Origin: Polyangium sp. y55x31
GTDB taxonomy: Bacteria > Myxococcota_A > Polyangia > Polyangiales > Polyangiaceae
DNA: 64,000 nt
Reading direction: 5' to 3'
NCBI RefSeq assembly: GCF_029946505.1
Contig: NZ_JARZHG010000038.1
Location: 48,948-112,947 of the forward strand
The notes beneath the pieces were generated by a model. It worked only from the letters and a program-made list of their open reading frames with translations, had not been told where the DNA came from and did not search any database. Every line of letters starts with the position of its first letter. The stretch's first letter is position 1. Both the position numbers and the translations under genes were made by a program. Of this stretch, positions 1 through 10,320 are shown in pieces.

Positions 1-879
1 GTTATGCAGCGCGATATCGTCGATCCACGCCGTGAAACCGGGCGGGGCTTGCTGATAGTTCGTCCAGCCGATGCGCACCTCGCTGAAGGCGTTCGGGATC
101 TGCGAGCCCTCGTAGTTACCGGGCCCGTTCGCGATGCTGATCTGATCGACGTGCACGTCGTCGATGTAGAAGTCGTAGCTCTGCGTCGGCCCGTCGATGT
201 GCCATTCCGCGCAATGCCACTGGTCGTCGAACATCCAGGTGTAATCGCTTCCCTTGCCGAACTCGGCCCCGTTCGGCTGGACGTTGTAGAGGTACTGGAC
301 GTGGGAGCCGTTGCCGTCGTTGTTCCAGCCGTCTTTGTCCTCCTTCACGGTATCCACCACGCGGACCTCCTCCGGCCCTGCGGTGGGGCCTTCGCCGTAA
401 AGCGCGACGATGGTCGAGTGGACGAAGGCGTCGGGGACGGGGAGCGCCACCTTGTACCGAATGCGGCCCCAGTGCCCGCTGCCGAGCTTCGAGCCGTCGT
501 GATAGATGCGGCGCTCTCCGTTGACGATCGGGCCCAATTTCAACGAGTGGGTGCCGCTCACCGCTTCATCGTCGGCGACCGCGGCGGGGTCGCCGTGCTT
601 GGTCCACTCTTGCGGGATCGCGCCGACCTCGGTGGCCTCGAAATCCTCGCAGATGATGTATTTGCCGGAGGAGCATGAACCTTGATTCTGGCCGGAGCCG
701 CCGGAGCCGCCGCTCCCGCTGCTGGCCGCCCCGCCGCCGCCGGCGCTGCTGCTGCTCGTGCCGGTGCTGCCACCGCCATTTCCGCCGTCGCCCGAGCTCG
801 AATTCGAGGCGTCTGAGCTGCAGCCTGCGTGGAATGCGGTCAAGAGGAGCGCGAGGCCGCAAGCGTGAACACGATGCAT
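1..879 (-). CDS. Surface lipoprotein with a predicted jelly-roll-like domain, 3' end cut by the window
   Basis: The frame stays open for 293 codons from an ATG at 879 to the left edge, so the C-terminus is missing. The first 20 residues form a lipoprotein signal with the lipobox Cys around residue 20. A Ser/Gly/Ala-rich linker of about 45 residues follows, as in many myxobacterial outer-surface lipoproteins. The folded part begins near Cys-Glu-Asp-Phe-Glu and has the aromatic and Asp-rich character of concanavalin-like or laminin-G-like sandwich domains (WHCAEWHIDG, FYIDDVHVDQI). These domains often bind carbohydrate. I see no catalytic signature, so the role is unknown; carbohydrate binding or a polysaccharide-lyase-like domain is a guess. 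Confidence 0.75.
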   Translation of the reverse strand, partial: MHRVHACGLALLLTAFHAGCSSDASNSSSGDGGNGGGSTGTSSSSAGGGGAASSGSGGSGGSGQNQGSCSSGKYIICEDFEATEVGAIPQEWTKHGDPAAVADDEAVSGTHSLKLGPIVNGERRIYHDGSKLGSGHWGRIRYKVALPVPDAFVHSTIVALYGEGPTAGPEEVRVVDTVKEDKDGWNNDGNGSHVQYLYNVQPNGAEFGKGSDYTWMFDDQWHCAEWHIDGPTQSYDFYIDDVHVDQISIANGPGNYEGSQIPNAFSEVRIGWTNYQQAPPGFTAWIDDIALHN

Positions 880-1101
880 GGTTGACCTTCGACTTTCTGC
901 GCGAATGGTCGAGCGCTCGCCCACTCGCCCGTAAGGCGCATGACCCTAGCCCAGTCCGGCGCCTCGAATCAACGATCAACGAAGCGTGTCGGGGAGGTGG
1001 TGCTCCCGGCTCGAACCCCCTGGGCGCCCGCGCTTGCCATGGTAAAGCTCGCGCTGATGACGCACCCGTATCGCCGAGACAGCACTCCCCCCGAGGCACC
1101 G

Positions 1102-1860
1102 ATGCGACGCTCGGCGGAGGACCGGCTCGGCAGGCTTCGCTCGGTCCACCGCGCCACCAGGGAAAGCTTCGTTTTACCCCTCGTGTTCGCCTCGATCCTG
1201 CTCGTTTTGACCAGCACCTTGGGCGCCACGGCGGACGGCCTGCGCGGGCTCCTCCTCTCGTTGCCGTTCGGCCTCGCTTGCTTCGCCTTGCTGGCCATCC
1301 CTGCAATACGCCGCCGGGGCCTCTGCATCGAGGTCCACGACTGCGGCCTCGTCGTCCATCAGCGGCGTGCTCGCGCCGTCATCGTCTTCGAGGACGTCGA
1401 CGAGCTCTGGTTCGAGCTCGACCGGCGCTCGTTGCCATTCGGGGACCTGGCGCTCATCCGCGCGGTGCGGCTCGTCGAGCACGGCGGCGGCCCAGCGCAT
1501 ACGATTCCGCTCCACGTCGAGCTCGGGCACGAGATCACTCGGCAGATCGTCCGTCACTGCTCCCTGCCGCTCGCGGCCGACGCAGAGAAGGCGCTGCGCG
1601 CGGGAGAGACGCTCACCTTCGGAAAGGTGCGTATCGACGCCCAGGGAATCATCCTGGGAAAGAGCCGCGCGGCGTGGAAAGACCTGAGGCTCGTCCGCAT
1701 GCAGCCCGGCAGGATTGTGTTCTTCCGAGGACAAACCGTGATTCCGTGGCGCACGGTTTCCCTCGACAAGGTCCCGCATCCCACGGTCTTCATGAACCTC
1801 GTGCGCGCCTGCGCGCCACGGATCGAGGTCGACGATCGCCTCGGCGCGCAGATGGGATGA
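1102..1860 (+). CDS. Small membrane protein with two N-terminal TM helices and a cytosolic beta-rich domain
   Basis: The product is 252 aa. Two hydrophobic segments lie at about residues 23-40 and 46-68. The rest is soluble and beta-rich and begins with a segment (HDCGLVVHQRRARAVI then FEDVDELWFELD) like the PH-like domains that follow a membrane hairpin in DUF6585-type proteins. I chose the ATG at 1102 because GAGG lies 5 nt upstream. The frame is open further upstream to an ATG at 940, but that extension has no ribosome site and looks non-coding. No partner gene is nearby. The function is unknown. Confidence 0.6.
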   Translation: MRRSAEDRLGRLRSVHRATRESFVLPLVFASILLVLTSTLGATADGLRGLLLSLPFGLACFALLAIPAIRRRGLCIEVHDCGLVVHQRRARAVIVFEDVDELWFELDRRSLPFGDLALIRAVRLVEHGGGPAHTIPLHVELGHEITRQIVRHCSLPLAADAEKALRAGETLTFGKVRIDAQGIILGKSRAAWKDLRLVRMQPGRIVFFRGQTVIPWRTVSLDKVPHPTVFMNLVRACAPRIEVDDRLGAQMG

Positions 1861-1962
1861 CGGAAGACGAGGCCCCGCGGGCACGCACTTGCATGCAAGT
1901 TCGACCCCCCCGCGGGCCTGCTGCCGCGCCGGGTGCAGCGTGATCACATGTGCGTTCCTCCC

Positions 1963-3213
<1,251 letters not shown>

Positions 3214-4593
3214 TCAGCGCGGCTCTGCGGCGGGCACGGGCGGCGGGAGACGGCCAGGGAGGAGTGCGGCGCAGCCGAGGGTCACGACCAGCGAGGCGCA
3301 GAAAATCACGATCGATGTCGCGTGCTCGCGCCTGGCGATCTCGGGGGCCGGGCTCTCCGTGAGGACCAGGCCGAGCACGGTCAACCCGGCAATGCCGCCG
3401 AGGTAACGCATGGTGGAGGTGAGGCCCGCCGCCATTCCGCTTTTTTCCCGCGGGACGTCGCCGATCGACGAGGCTTGCGCGGGCGCCGATGTCAGGCCGA
3501 GGCCCAGGCCGAGCAAGCCGAGCGCGGGCACCGCGTCCGTCACGGCATGGAAGGGCAAGATCACGAGCAGCACCATTGCAGCGAGCGCGAGCGAAGTGCC
3601 GACGAGCGCGACGGCGCGCGCCCCGAAACGCTCGGACGCGCGCCCCGCGAAGGGGGAAGCGACGATCATCATGGCCATCATCGTCACCAGCGTATTGCCG
3701 ACGTCGCGCGGCCCCGCGCCGAAGAGGCGCCCCGCGACCTGCGGCAGCTCGAACAGCATCGAGTACATGGCGAAGTTCTGGATGGCGATGAGCACGCTCC
3801 CCGCGACGAAGCTGCGGCGCCTGAACAATGAAAAATCGATGACGGGATCCGCGGCGCGTCGCTCCCACCAAGCAAAGGGAACGAGCCCCAGAACGCCGAG
3901 CGCGGCGGCCCATCGGAGCTCCTTGTTTTCGAGGCCGATCACGAGCCCGAGGAGTGAGGCCCCGAGCAGCACGGAGCCAAGCACGTCGAAGCGAGGTCGC
4001 GCCGCAGCCTCTCGCGGCGGCGAGGCCGCGCGGTCGCCGAGATGCACGAGCGCGGCGGAGAGGAGCAGGACCGGGACGTTCGCGAGGAAAATGGACGTCC
4101 AGCCGAAATGCGTCACGAGCAGCGCCCCGACCTTCGGGCCGAGGCCCGCCGAGAGCCCCATCATGGCGCCCATCGCGCCGAATGCGCGCCCGCGCACCTC
4201 CGGTGGGAGCTCCGTGCGAAGCATGGCAAACGCGCTCGGGGCGAGAATCGCGCCGCCCGCGGCCATGAGAATGCGCGCCGCCGTGAGCCCCGGGAGCACG
4301 GGCCATAAAGAGGCGAGCGCGGCGCCGAGCGCGAAGAGGATCTGCCCCAGCGCGAGCGCCCGCCGATATCCGAGCCGATCGCCGAGCTTGCCGCCCGGGC
4401 TTTGCAGGACGATGTTCGTGAGCAGATAACTCGATACGAGCGCCTGCCGGAGCACGCCTGAGTCGGCGCCGAGCGTGCGCGACATCTCGGGCAACGCGAC
4501 CGCCACCATCGTCGAATTGAGCGGCGCGAGCGACGCCGAAAGCGCGATAGCGACGAGCAGGCGCACAGGGACACGGGGCCCTTGCTCAGCCAC
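3214..4593 (-). CDS. MFS transporter, DHA2 (EmrB/QacA-like) exporter
   Basis: A 459-aa multi-pass inner-membrane proton antiporter. The N-terminal LNSTMVAVALPEMSRTLGA matches the motif of the drug:H+ antiporter-2 group, and GDRLGYRRAL is the MFS loop motif A region. Many hydrophobic helices follow to the C-terminus. The GTG start at 4593 overlaps the stop of the preceding ATP-grasp gene by 8 nt, so the exporter is translationally coupled to the split phosphotransferase. The pairing suggests export of a small molecule that the upstream enzyme acts on, under the TetR repressor encoded across the divergent promoter. Known: DHA2 members export drugs and metabolites. Inferred: the link to this operon's substrate. 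Confidence 0.9.
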   Translation of the reverse strand: MAEQGPRVPVRLLVAIALSASLAPLNSTMVAVALPEMSRTLGADSGVLRQALVSSYLLTNIVLQSPGGKLGDRLGYRRALALGQILFALGAALASLWPVLPGLTAARILMAAGGAILAPSAFAMLRTELPPEVRGRAFGAMGAMMGLSAGLGPKVGALLVTHFGWTSIFLANVPVLLLSAALVHLGDRAASPPREAAARPRFDVLGSVLLGASLLGLVIGLENKELRWAAALGVLGLVPFAWWERRAADPVIDFSLFRRRSFVAGSVLIAIQNFAMYSMLFELPQVAGRLFGAGPRDVGNTLVTMMAMMIVASPFAGRASERFGARAVALVGTSLALAAMVLLVILPFHAVTDAVPALGLLGLGLGLTSAPAQASSIGDVPREKSGMAAGLTSTMRYLGGIAGLTVLGLVLTESPAPEIARREHATSIVIFCASLVVTLGCAALLPGRLPPPVPAAEPR

Positions 4594-5392
4594 GCGTGAT
4601 CGCCCTTCGCTGGAGCAGATACAGGCGACCCGCGGCGAATGCCCATTCCAGATCCTGCGTGCCGCCGAAGGCCGCTTCACACGCCGAGGCCAGCGCGTCG
4701 AGCGCGGCGAGGCGCGCGTCGTCCAGGCAAAGCGCGGAGATCTGGTGCGCCGGGACGGCGACCTCGACCGTCCCGCCTTCCTCGCTCCACGAGATCGCGC
4801 AGTCCTTCTCGCCCGCCCTCTTTTCGAGCACGCGCCCCCCGCGCGCCACGCGATAATGGTCCGGCGTGACGATCCCCGCGACGACCGCCTCGCCGAGGCC
4901 CCACGTCGCCTCGATGACACGCTCGTCCGCGCCCGTCGTCGGGTGGCGCGTGAAGAGCACGCCCGCGCAATCGGCCTGGACCAACCTCTGGATGACGATT
5001 CCCATCCGGGGCTCCGGCGGAAGCCCCAGCTTGCGCCGATAGGCGAGCGCCGACGGCGTCCGCGCCGAGCCGTGCACGGCCTTCAGCGCGTCGAGCAATC
5101 CGGACCGGCTGCGCACGTTCAAGATCGTCGCGTGTTGCCCGGCGAAGCTCGCCGAGCCGGAGTCCTCGCCGACGCCGGAGGACCGCACGGCCACGGGCCC
5201 GGCGAGCGTCGCGAATGCATCGAAGAGCGCCCCGTGCAGCGCCTCTTCCCCCGCGACCACGCGATCCACGAGAGCGGACGAGAGCGCGAAGGCCGGCGGC
5301 ACGGGCAGGCCACTTCGATGCGCTTGCCCGAGCTGCGCGGCTTTTCCGCCGAACTCGGCCTCCGGCAGGTGCTGATCGAGCGTCGCGATCAC
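4586..5392 (-). CDS. PEP synthase-like ATP-grasp (PPDK N-terminal) subunit
   Basis: A 268-aa protein made only of the ATP-binding half of pyruvate phosphate dikinase/PEP synthase. Visible motifs are GGKAAQLG near the N-terminus, VRSSGVGEDSGSASFAGQ, a GVLFTRHPTTG segment and the C-terminal DLEWAFAAGRLYLLQRRA. It should bind ATP and pass phosphate to the swivelling His domain, which is encoded by the gene just upstream. The GTG start overlaps that gene's TGA in a GTGA junction, which implies coupled translation and a 1:1 complex. The split layout matches the alpha/beta subunits of phenylphosphate synthase. Rifampicin phosphotransferase has the same parts fused in the opposite order. Confidence 0.88.
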   Translation of the reverse strand: MIATLDQHLPEAEFGGKAAQLGQAHRSGLPVPPAFALSSALVDRVVAGEEALHGALFDAFATLAGPVAVRSSGVGEDSGSASFAGQHATILNVRSRSGLLDALKAVHGSARTPSALAYRRKLGLPPEPRMGIVIQRLVQADCAGVLFTRHPTTGADERVIEATWGLGEAVVAGIVTPDHYRVARGGRVLEKRAGEKDCAISWSEEGGTVEVAVPAHQISALCLDDARLAALDALASACEAAFGGTQDLEWAFAAGRLYLLQRRAITRG

Positions 5393-7152
5393 GTCGCCAC
5401 CTCCAGCGAGACCGCGGGCGCCGCGGCGAGGACCGTCACTTCGCCTTTTTCGCCGTCCACGCGCACGAGCGCCCCGTCGGGGATCGTCGTCGTCGCCTCC
5501 TTCGTGCCGACGATCCCGGGGATGCCGTATTCGCGTGCCACGATCGCCGCGTGCGAGAGCTGCCCTCCCCGATCGGTCACGATCGCGCCGAGCAGCGGGA
5601 GCACGACGTTGAAATAAGCCGACGTCGATCGTGTCACGAGCACGTCCCCTTTTTGAATGCGCCCGAAATCCGCGGGATCGAGGACGACCCGCGCCGTCCC
5701 TTCGTACGCGCCTGCATTGATGGACAGGCCCGCGACGCGCACGACCGTGTCCTTCTCCTCGGGCTTTGGGCCCGCGTGCTCCTGGAACACGTCGGCCATG
5801 AGCACGTTCATCGCCTTCATCGCGCGGCGCGCCGGGGCCGGGAAAACGTCGAGGGGCGGCGGCTCGCCGGGCGGCGCGTTCAGCCAGGCAGGCGCGTGAT
5901 CGAGCGTCATCGTCGCGCGATACAGCGCGCGCTTCGCGAGCTCCTCCGCGGAGGGGCCCTCTCGATCGTCGAGCAGCGCGAACATCTCGTCCATCGTGAG
6001 ATCCACGGCGAGCTCGGGATCCCCGATCTTCCCGGCCGCGGCGAGGCGCCGCCCCACTTCGAGCACGGCCCTCCGCGCGAGCCCCGTCCCCCAACTGTCC
6101 GCGTAAATGCCTCGCTCGTCGCGCAGCCGGTTGACGAGCCGCGCCTCGCCGAGCAGCTCGTCGAATTGCGCCCGGTGCGCGGCCGGCACCCGCGCGCGGA
6201 GCTCCCGCTCCTTCGCGTCGCGCGCGGCGAGCGCCTCTTTTTCCTTGAGGTCTCTATCGATCACCGCGCGAATGGCCCGGACGAGCATGTCGGGCAGCTC
6301 CCCCGCGGTCTTGTCCGCGATGTCATACCCGATCGACCGATATCGCACGAGATCGAGGTACCCACGCGCCGCCGCCCCGACCTCCCCCGGCACGGCCACG
6401 AGCGCATCGAGCACGCCCTGCGGATCTCCCTTCCCGGCGAGCACCGCGCGGCCCTCCTCGCTCGCGCGCAGCGCCTTGCCCAGCGCCTCCAGCTCGTCGA
6501 TGGCGATCCCGCGGGCGAGCGGCGACGTCCCCTGCAAAAGCGCGAGCACCTCCCCCGTGCTCGCGCCCGTCCATTCGCAGGTATGCGCGGTGTAATCGCC
6601 CGTCGGTAGGATGGCCGCGATGTTGTATTCGTGGTGCAGGGTCGCCATGTCCTCCATGTGCCACCGCACGCGCCGCACGAGATCCCGGAGCTTGCCGAGG
6701 TCGAGCGAGGCCGGATCGATCGCCTGCAAGGCCCGGTTCTGCGCGATCGCCCGCGGCTTGTCGCTCCGATCCCAACGCTCGAGATCCGCGCGCCACAATT
6801 TCGTCTCGAAGGCGCGCTGGCATTTCTGGATCCGCGCCCGGATCCCGGGGTGAAGCCGGAAGAGCAGCCACAACACGGCCTTCGGCGGCGGTTGCCCGCC
6901 GCCTCCTCCCTCGGGGACGCCGTACGGCACCATTTGCGCGTACCCGAAGCCGTTCACCGGGACCATGTTCATCCGGGCCATGAGGAGCCCATATCGCTCC
7001 ATTCCCTTGGTGAAACCTCGCGGCACGCCGCGCGCCATGACCTCGGCGCCGAACCGCGTGCTCGGGCGGATGAAATGGGACTTCTCGAGCTCCCAGGGGC
7101 CCGGCCCGGGTGGTTCGAACTTGAGGTCGGGGAACATCGGATGGGTCTTCAT
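5389..7152 (-). CDS. PEP-utilising phosphotransferase subunit with swivelling phospho-His domain
   Basis: A 587-aa protein. The C-terminal 100 residues are the mobile domain of PEP-utilising enzymes, with the phosphocarrier His in GGQLSHAAIVAREYGIPG. The N-terminal 450 residues are helical and not clearly recognisable; by analogy with rifampicin phosphotransferase and phenylphosphate synthase alpha they would hold the acceptor-substrate site. The PEP-binding TIM barrel of PEP synthase is absent, so the enzyme probably phosphorylates a hydroxyl on a small molecule rather than pyruvate. I chose the ATG at 7152 (GAGGTG 6 nt upstream); a GTG at 7168-7170 is possible. It is the first gene of the operon, read away from tetR. 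The substrate is unknown. Confidence 0.85.
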   Translation of the reverse strand: MKTHPMFPDLKFEPPGPGPWELEKSHFIRPSTRFGAEVMARGVPRGFTKGMERYGLLMARMNMVPVNGFGYAQMVPYGVPEGGGGGQPPPKAVLWLLFRLHPGIRARIQKCQRAFETKLWRADLERWDRSDKPRAIAQNRALQAIDPASLDLGKLRDLVRRVRWHMEDMATLHHEYNIAAILPTGDYTAHTCEWTGASTGEVLALLQGTSPLARGIAIDELEALGKALRASEEGRAVLAGKGDPQGVLDALVAVPGEVGAAARGYLDLVRYRSIGYDIADKTAGELPDMLVRAIRAVIDRDLKEKEALAARDAKERELRARVPAAHRAQFDELLGEARLVNRLRDERGIYADSWGTGLARRAVLEVGRRLAAAGKIGDPELAVDLTMDEMFALLDDREGPSAEELAKRALYRATMTLDHAPAWLNAPPGEPPPLDVFPAPARRAMKAMNVLMADVFQEHAGPKPEEKDTVVRVAGLSINAGAYEGTARVVLDPADFGRIQKGDVLVTRSTSAYFNVVLPLLGAIVTDRGGQLSHAAIVAREYGIPGIVGTKEATTTIPDGALVRVDGEKGEVTVLAAAPAVSLEVAT

Positions 7153-7241
7153 GGCCTTCACCTCGACCACGCTCCTCGGTGACGATTTCGTTACGGTTGC
7201 GTGTCGAACCCGAGGCTACGAGATTCCCGTCCGCACGTCCA

Positions 7242-7300
7242 GTACCCGATGACCATCTGAGCAAGTTGGTCATCGAGTACCACCCGGTGTTGGTCATCGG
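7242..7300. promoter_or_regulatory. Probable TetR operator in the divergent promoter region
   Basis: GTACCCGATGACCA (7242-7255) and TGGTCATCGAGTAC (7267-7280) form a near-perfect inverted repeat of 14-nt arms with an 11-nt spacer. The arms differ at one position. A third half-site TGGTCATCGG lies at 7291-7300. The site sits between the divergent starts of the phosphotransferase operon and tetR, where a self-regulating TetR repressor would bind both promoters. Confidence 0.72.
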
Positions 7301-7327
7301 TCGACGGCCGCTGTAGAGTAGGGCGCG

Positions 7328-8029
7328 ATGGCGGCGTACGAAGACGAGCAGCACCGAGCGCGCGCGGAGCGGATCCTCGCGGTGGCCCAGGAGCTGCTCC
7401 TCAGTTGGGGCTACAAGCGGGTCACGATCGACGACATCGCGCGTCGTGCTCGTGTAGGGAAGGGCACCATCTACCTCCACTGGAAATCGAAGGAGGCGCT
7501 CTTCATGGATCTGCTGCGCCGGGAGGTAGCTGCCATCCTCGACGCGCAGCTCCACGAAATTCGAGCGGAGCCGATGATGGTGCTGCCGCACCGGATGTTT
7601 CGCTCGATGTTCCTGCTCCACACGGGGCGCCCGCTCGCCAGGGCCATTCTCGGAGAGGAAGCCGATATCCTGGGCGCGCTGGCGCCGGACCGATTGGCGC
7701 CGTCCTTGGCCCGCGTCCTCGGGCTCACGACGCTCCTCACCGGCATCTTGCAGGCCTTGCGGGATCACGGGCTGATGCGTGTGGATCGCCCGCTCGCCGA
7801 TCAGGCACATGCCATCGAGGCAATCCTGTCGGGTTCCTTTCTGCTCACCAAGCTGCCGTCGCACGAGGTGCCCACGCTGGAGCAACAGGCGGACATCCTG
7901 GCCGTCACGGTGCGAGACGCATTCGAGAGGCCCGAGCCGCCGGATCGCGCAACCGTCGAAGCAGCGGCGGAGCGACTCGGCGCGATGCTCGACGACATGC
8001 GCACGCAGCTCCTCGGCAAACTATCCTAG
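7328..8029 (+). CDS. TetR-family transcriptional repressor
   Basis: A 233-aa protein with a typical N-terminal TetR helix-turn-helix (residues about 10-60: ILAVAQELLLSWGYKRVTID, then IARRARVGKGTIYLHWKSK). The C-terminal two-thirds is a helical ligand-binding and dimerisation domain. It is transcribed divergently from the split phosphotransferase/MFS operon, with the inverted repeat at 7242-7280 in between. This is the standard layout for a repressor that responds to the compound its target operon modifies or exports. The inducer cannot be predicted. Confidence 0.93.
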   Translation: MAAYEDEQHRARAERILAVAQELLLSWGYKRVTIDDIARRARVGKGTIYLHWKSKEALFMDLLRREVAAILDAQLHEIRAEPMMVLPHRMFRSMFLLHTGRPLARAILGEEADILGALAPDRLAPSLARVLGLTTLLTGILQALRDHGLMRVDRPLADQAHAIEAILSGSFLLTKLPSHEVPTLEQQADILAVTVRDAFERPEPPDRATVEAAAERLGAMLDDMRTQLLGKLS

Positions 8030-8215
8030 GTTTGCCGATCGGATACGTGAAGGAAAACCCTGGGCAAGCCGTGACCTTCTGCTGCAGGCCGCCGGATACG
8101 TGAAGCCATGAGCGGCCCCGTACGGATCGAGGCAAACGACTGGATTGCGGAGCGGCCCCTGGACTTTCACCCGACAGGGGAAGAAGTCATTCGCTGCCGC
8201 AATCCTTGCCGAGTC

Positions 8216-8845
8216 TCACTTGCCGCCGGTCCCTGCCGGCGGTGTCTGCTTCAATGGCTCCAGCGGGAGCCTGAAGCCTGGCGCCTGGAAGACGCAGTTT
8301 TTCTGCTCGATGAGCACCGTCTTGCTTCGCGGCGCATAACCAGGGTGCGACGCGCGCAAGGTGTAGTTGCCCGCAGAATCGACGACCCAGGAGGACTTGC
8401 AGTCCCCAGGCCGTCGAGGTTGCCTGAGAATCTCTTTCCCCTGCGGGCTCGTCAACGTCACCATTGCGTCGCAGAGCGACCTCTCCGTCGACGCGTCCTG
8501 CACCTCGACGACCAGCGACTCGACCAGCACGAGGGATCGGTGCGTACAAGGCGGGGCGTTCGCGGCCGCTTTCTCTTCCTCGGTCGGAGGCGCCGGCGGC
8601 TCCTTTGCGGGCGGCGCCTGGGACGCGGCTGCCCCCGACTCCGGGGCAGCGCCGCCGTCCGTCACGGGCGCCGCGGCGGTCGGCGAAACGGGAGGAGGTG
8701 CAGCCGGACCCGAGGAGGTCGAGCCCGGCGCAGGCCCCTGCGCGGCCGCAGGGCCCTGCGCCGGGCCAGGCGATGCCACGCGCGCGCCGCAGGCGGCGGC
8801 GCCCAGCAAGAGGAGAATCGAGCCGATTGCGGAGCGAGCTTTCAT
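8216..8845 (-). CDS. Secreted lipoprotein with Pro/Ala linker and a carboxypeptidase-regulatory-like domain
   Basis: A 209-aa protein. The signal MKARSAIGSILLLLGAAAC ends in a lipobox Cys at residue 19. A Pro/Ala/Gly-rich linker of about 80 residues follows. The C-terminal 100 residues look like a beta-sandwich of the CarboxypepD_reg type (SLCDAMVTLTSPQGKEIL, then GNYTLRASHPGYAP), a fold common in surface proteins. Four Cys residues in this domain could form disulphides. It ends convergently with tetR and no partner is evident. Confidence 0.72.
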   Translation of the reverse strand: MKARSAIGSILLLLGAAACGARVASPGPAQGPAAAQGPAPGSTSSGPAAPPPVSPTAAAPVTDGGAAPESGAAASQAPPAKEPPAPPTEEEKAAANAPPCTHRSLVLVESLVVEVQDASTERSLCDAMVTLTSPQGKEILRQPRRPGDCKSSWVVDSAGNYTLRASHPGYAPRSKTVLIEQKNCVFQAPGFRLPLEPLKQTPPAGTGGK

Positions 8846-9008
8846 GAGAACCCTACGGTTTCTGTCACCGGCAGCCTGTACGATACGTCGTTCATGGATA
8901 GCACGGCGCGTTTGGGGCAGGAACTCGAGAGCGGAGCGGCCGTCTCCACCGCCGCGAGCGCACCGGCAGGCGCTGCTGCAGCAGCTTGCATTGCCGCCGG
9001 CGCCGCCG

Positions 9009-9836
9009 TTACGGCCCGACAGTGGTCATGGTGGTCTGTACCCAGGTCCTGAATCGGTCGGCCGGGACGACATACCCGGCGTTGACGGGAGACCCGGAGA
9101 CTGCGGTCACGACCCCAGATACGCCCGCCCCTCCGAAGACGTCGATGCAGGAAGTGCCGGAGTCTCCCTGCAGTGGGATCTGGCTGAGCGCATTCGGGAT
9201 GAGCGTCACGTAATTCGTGTTGGTCGCGGAAACGGGCATGGCCCCGCAGTGCAGAATCCCGTGGGATCCGGCCACCTCCGCCGTCCACCCGTAACCGCAG
9301 CAACTCAAGGTCGTGCCCGCGAGCGTCGACGTCGCCGCCGTGCTGATCGAGCGTGTCACAGCGCCGCTGAACGCAGTCGAGAGGTGAATCAGCGCCACGT
9401 CCACGTCGGCCGGCTGCGTGGGCGACGTAGCACCCCCGGTCGTGTGGCTCGGGTGAATGTAGACGTTTTGCCAGATGCGCGTGGGCGCGCTCGGATCCGT
9501 CACGTGGCCCCACGTCACTGAAATTTGAGTCGGAGCGCCACCAATATCGCTGGCATCAACAACATGCCCGGCAGTCAAGACCCATCTCGGGCCCAGCAGC
9601 ATTCCCGTGCCTCTCTTGCGGTAGAGCAGGCCGCCGACGTTTCTCTCTACCGTGATGTCCACATTCCCATCCGCGCTGGGGAGAGGCGCCCACAGGCCGT
9701 TCCGGATCTCCTGCTCCGAGATGCCGACGTCCTCGGTCTCGGTCTGGGTCTCTTCCGAGTCGGCGGCCTCGATCGTGCAACCGCCCAGGAGGGCGAGCAG
9801 CGCGACGGATCCAAGCAATTTAGGCAAATTCGACAT
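9009..9836 (-). CDS. Secreted trypsin-like serine protease (S1) lipoprotein
   Basis: A 275-aa precursor with a lipobox (LLGGC, Cys20). The catalytic triad is visible: His91 in TAGH, Asp146 in DVDVALI and Ser226 in QGDSGTSC. Conserved Cys at 179, 180, 197 and 230 could form disulphides. An acidic Glu/Thr linker precedes the mature domain, which begins around NGLWAPL rather than the usual IVGG, so classical zymogen activation is uncertain. The start at 9836 has GGAG 7 nt upstream; the open frame extends further but without a ribosome site. Role: extracellular or periplasmic proteolysis. Confidence 0.9.
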   Translation of the reverse strand: MSNLPKLLGSVALLALLGGCTIEAADSEETQTETEDVGISEQEIRNGLWAPLPSADGNVDITVERNVGGLLYRKRGTGMLLGPRWVLTAGHVVDASDIGGAPTQISVTWGHVTDPSAPTRIWQNVYIHPSHTTGGATSPTQPADVDVALIHLSTAFSGAVTRSISTAATSTLAGTTLSCCGYGWTAEVAGSHGILHCGAMPVSATNTNYVTLIPNALSQIPLQGDSGTSCIDVFGGAGVSGVVTAVSGSPVNAGYVVPADRFRTWVQTTMTTVGP

Positions 9837-10310
9837 ATTCGTTCTCCACACAAAACATCGCTGCCCACGCACGATCGTTCGATGGGCGCGATATGGAAAT
9901 TTTCCCAGGGAAACAGCTCCTGGGGCGGCGCCCAAGGCGCAGGTCGCCAGCCAGAACCACACCATGCGCCTACCCAGCATCGACGACCCCACCTCGCAGA
10001 GGGTCGCCTCATGGTCCCAATGCAAATGACGACTACTCTACGTAGGTGTATGGCTGAAGAGTGGGCACGGACGGTGCGATGGGATTCATAAGCTGGCATC
10101 ACCCCGAAATGAAAGTAGATTTGGCGTCGTAAAATTGCTCACGCATCTTGCGCGGGTCCGCCCCCCGCCGCCAGGCCGCGGCGGGGGTCTTCGAGCACTC
10201 TTTGCCCCAACGGGGCCCAGAGGCAGCGGGCGCCACGTCTCCCCCTATCACCGGACGAAGAGCTCGCCCTCGACGACGACCCGAAGTGAGGTCCGGGCAC
10301 TCCGGATGGT
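9837..10310. other. Intergenic stretch without a recognisable gene
   Basis: This stretch separates the protease start from the tandem repeats. The part around 10027-10140 is clearly more AT-rich than its surroundings. I see no open frame with coding character, no RNA gene and no insertion-sequence end. It must contain the protease promoter, but I cannot place it with confidence. Confidence 0.5.
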
Positions 10311-10320
10311 CATGGGGAGG

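Noticed and set aside
4586..7152. Rifampicin phosphotransferase identity
   Set aside because: Only the ATP-grasp and His domains are recognisable and they are on separate genes; the middle region cannot be assigned to the rifamycin-binding fold from sequence alone.
8040..8105. 13-bp direct repeat CGGATACGTGAAG at 8040-8052 and 8093-8105
   Set aside because: It lies between convergent genes, has no other context, and is too short to call a mobile-element target duplication.
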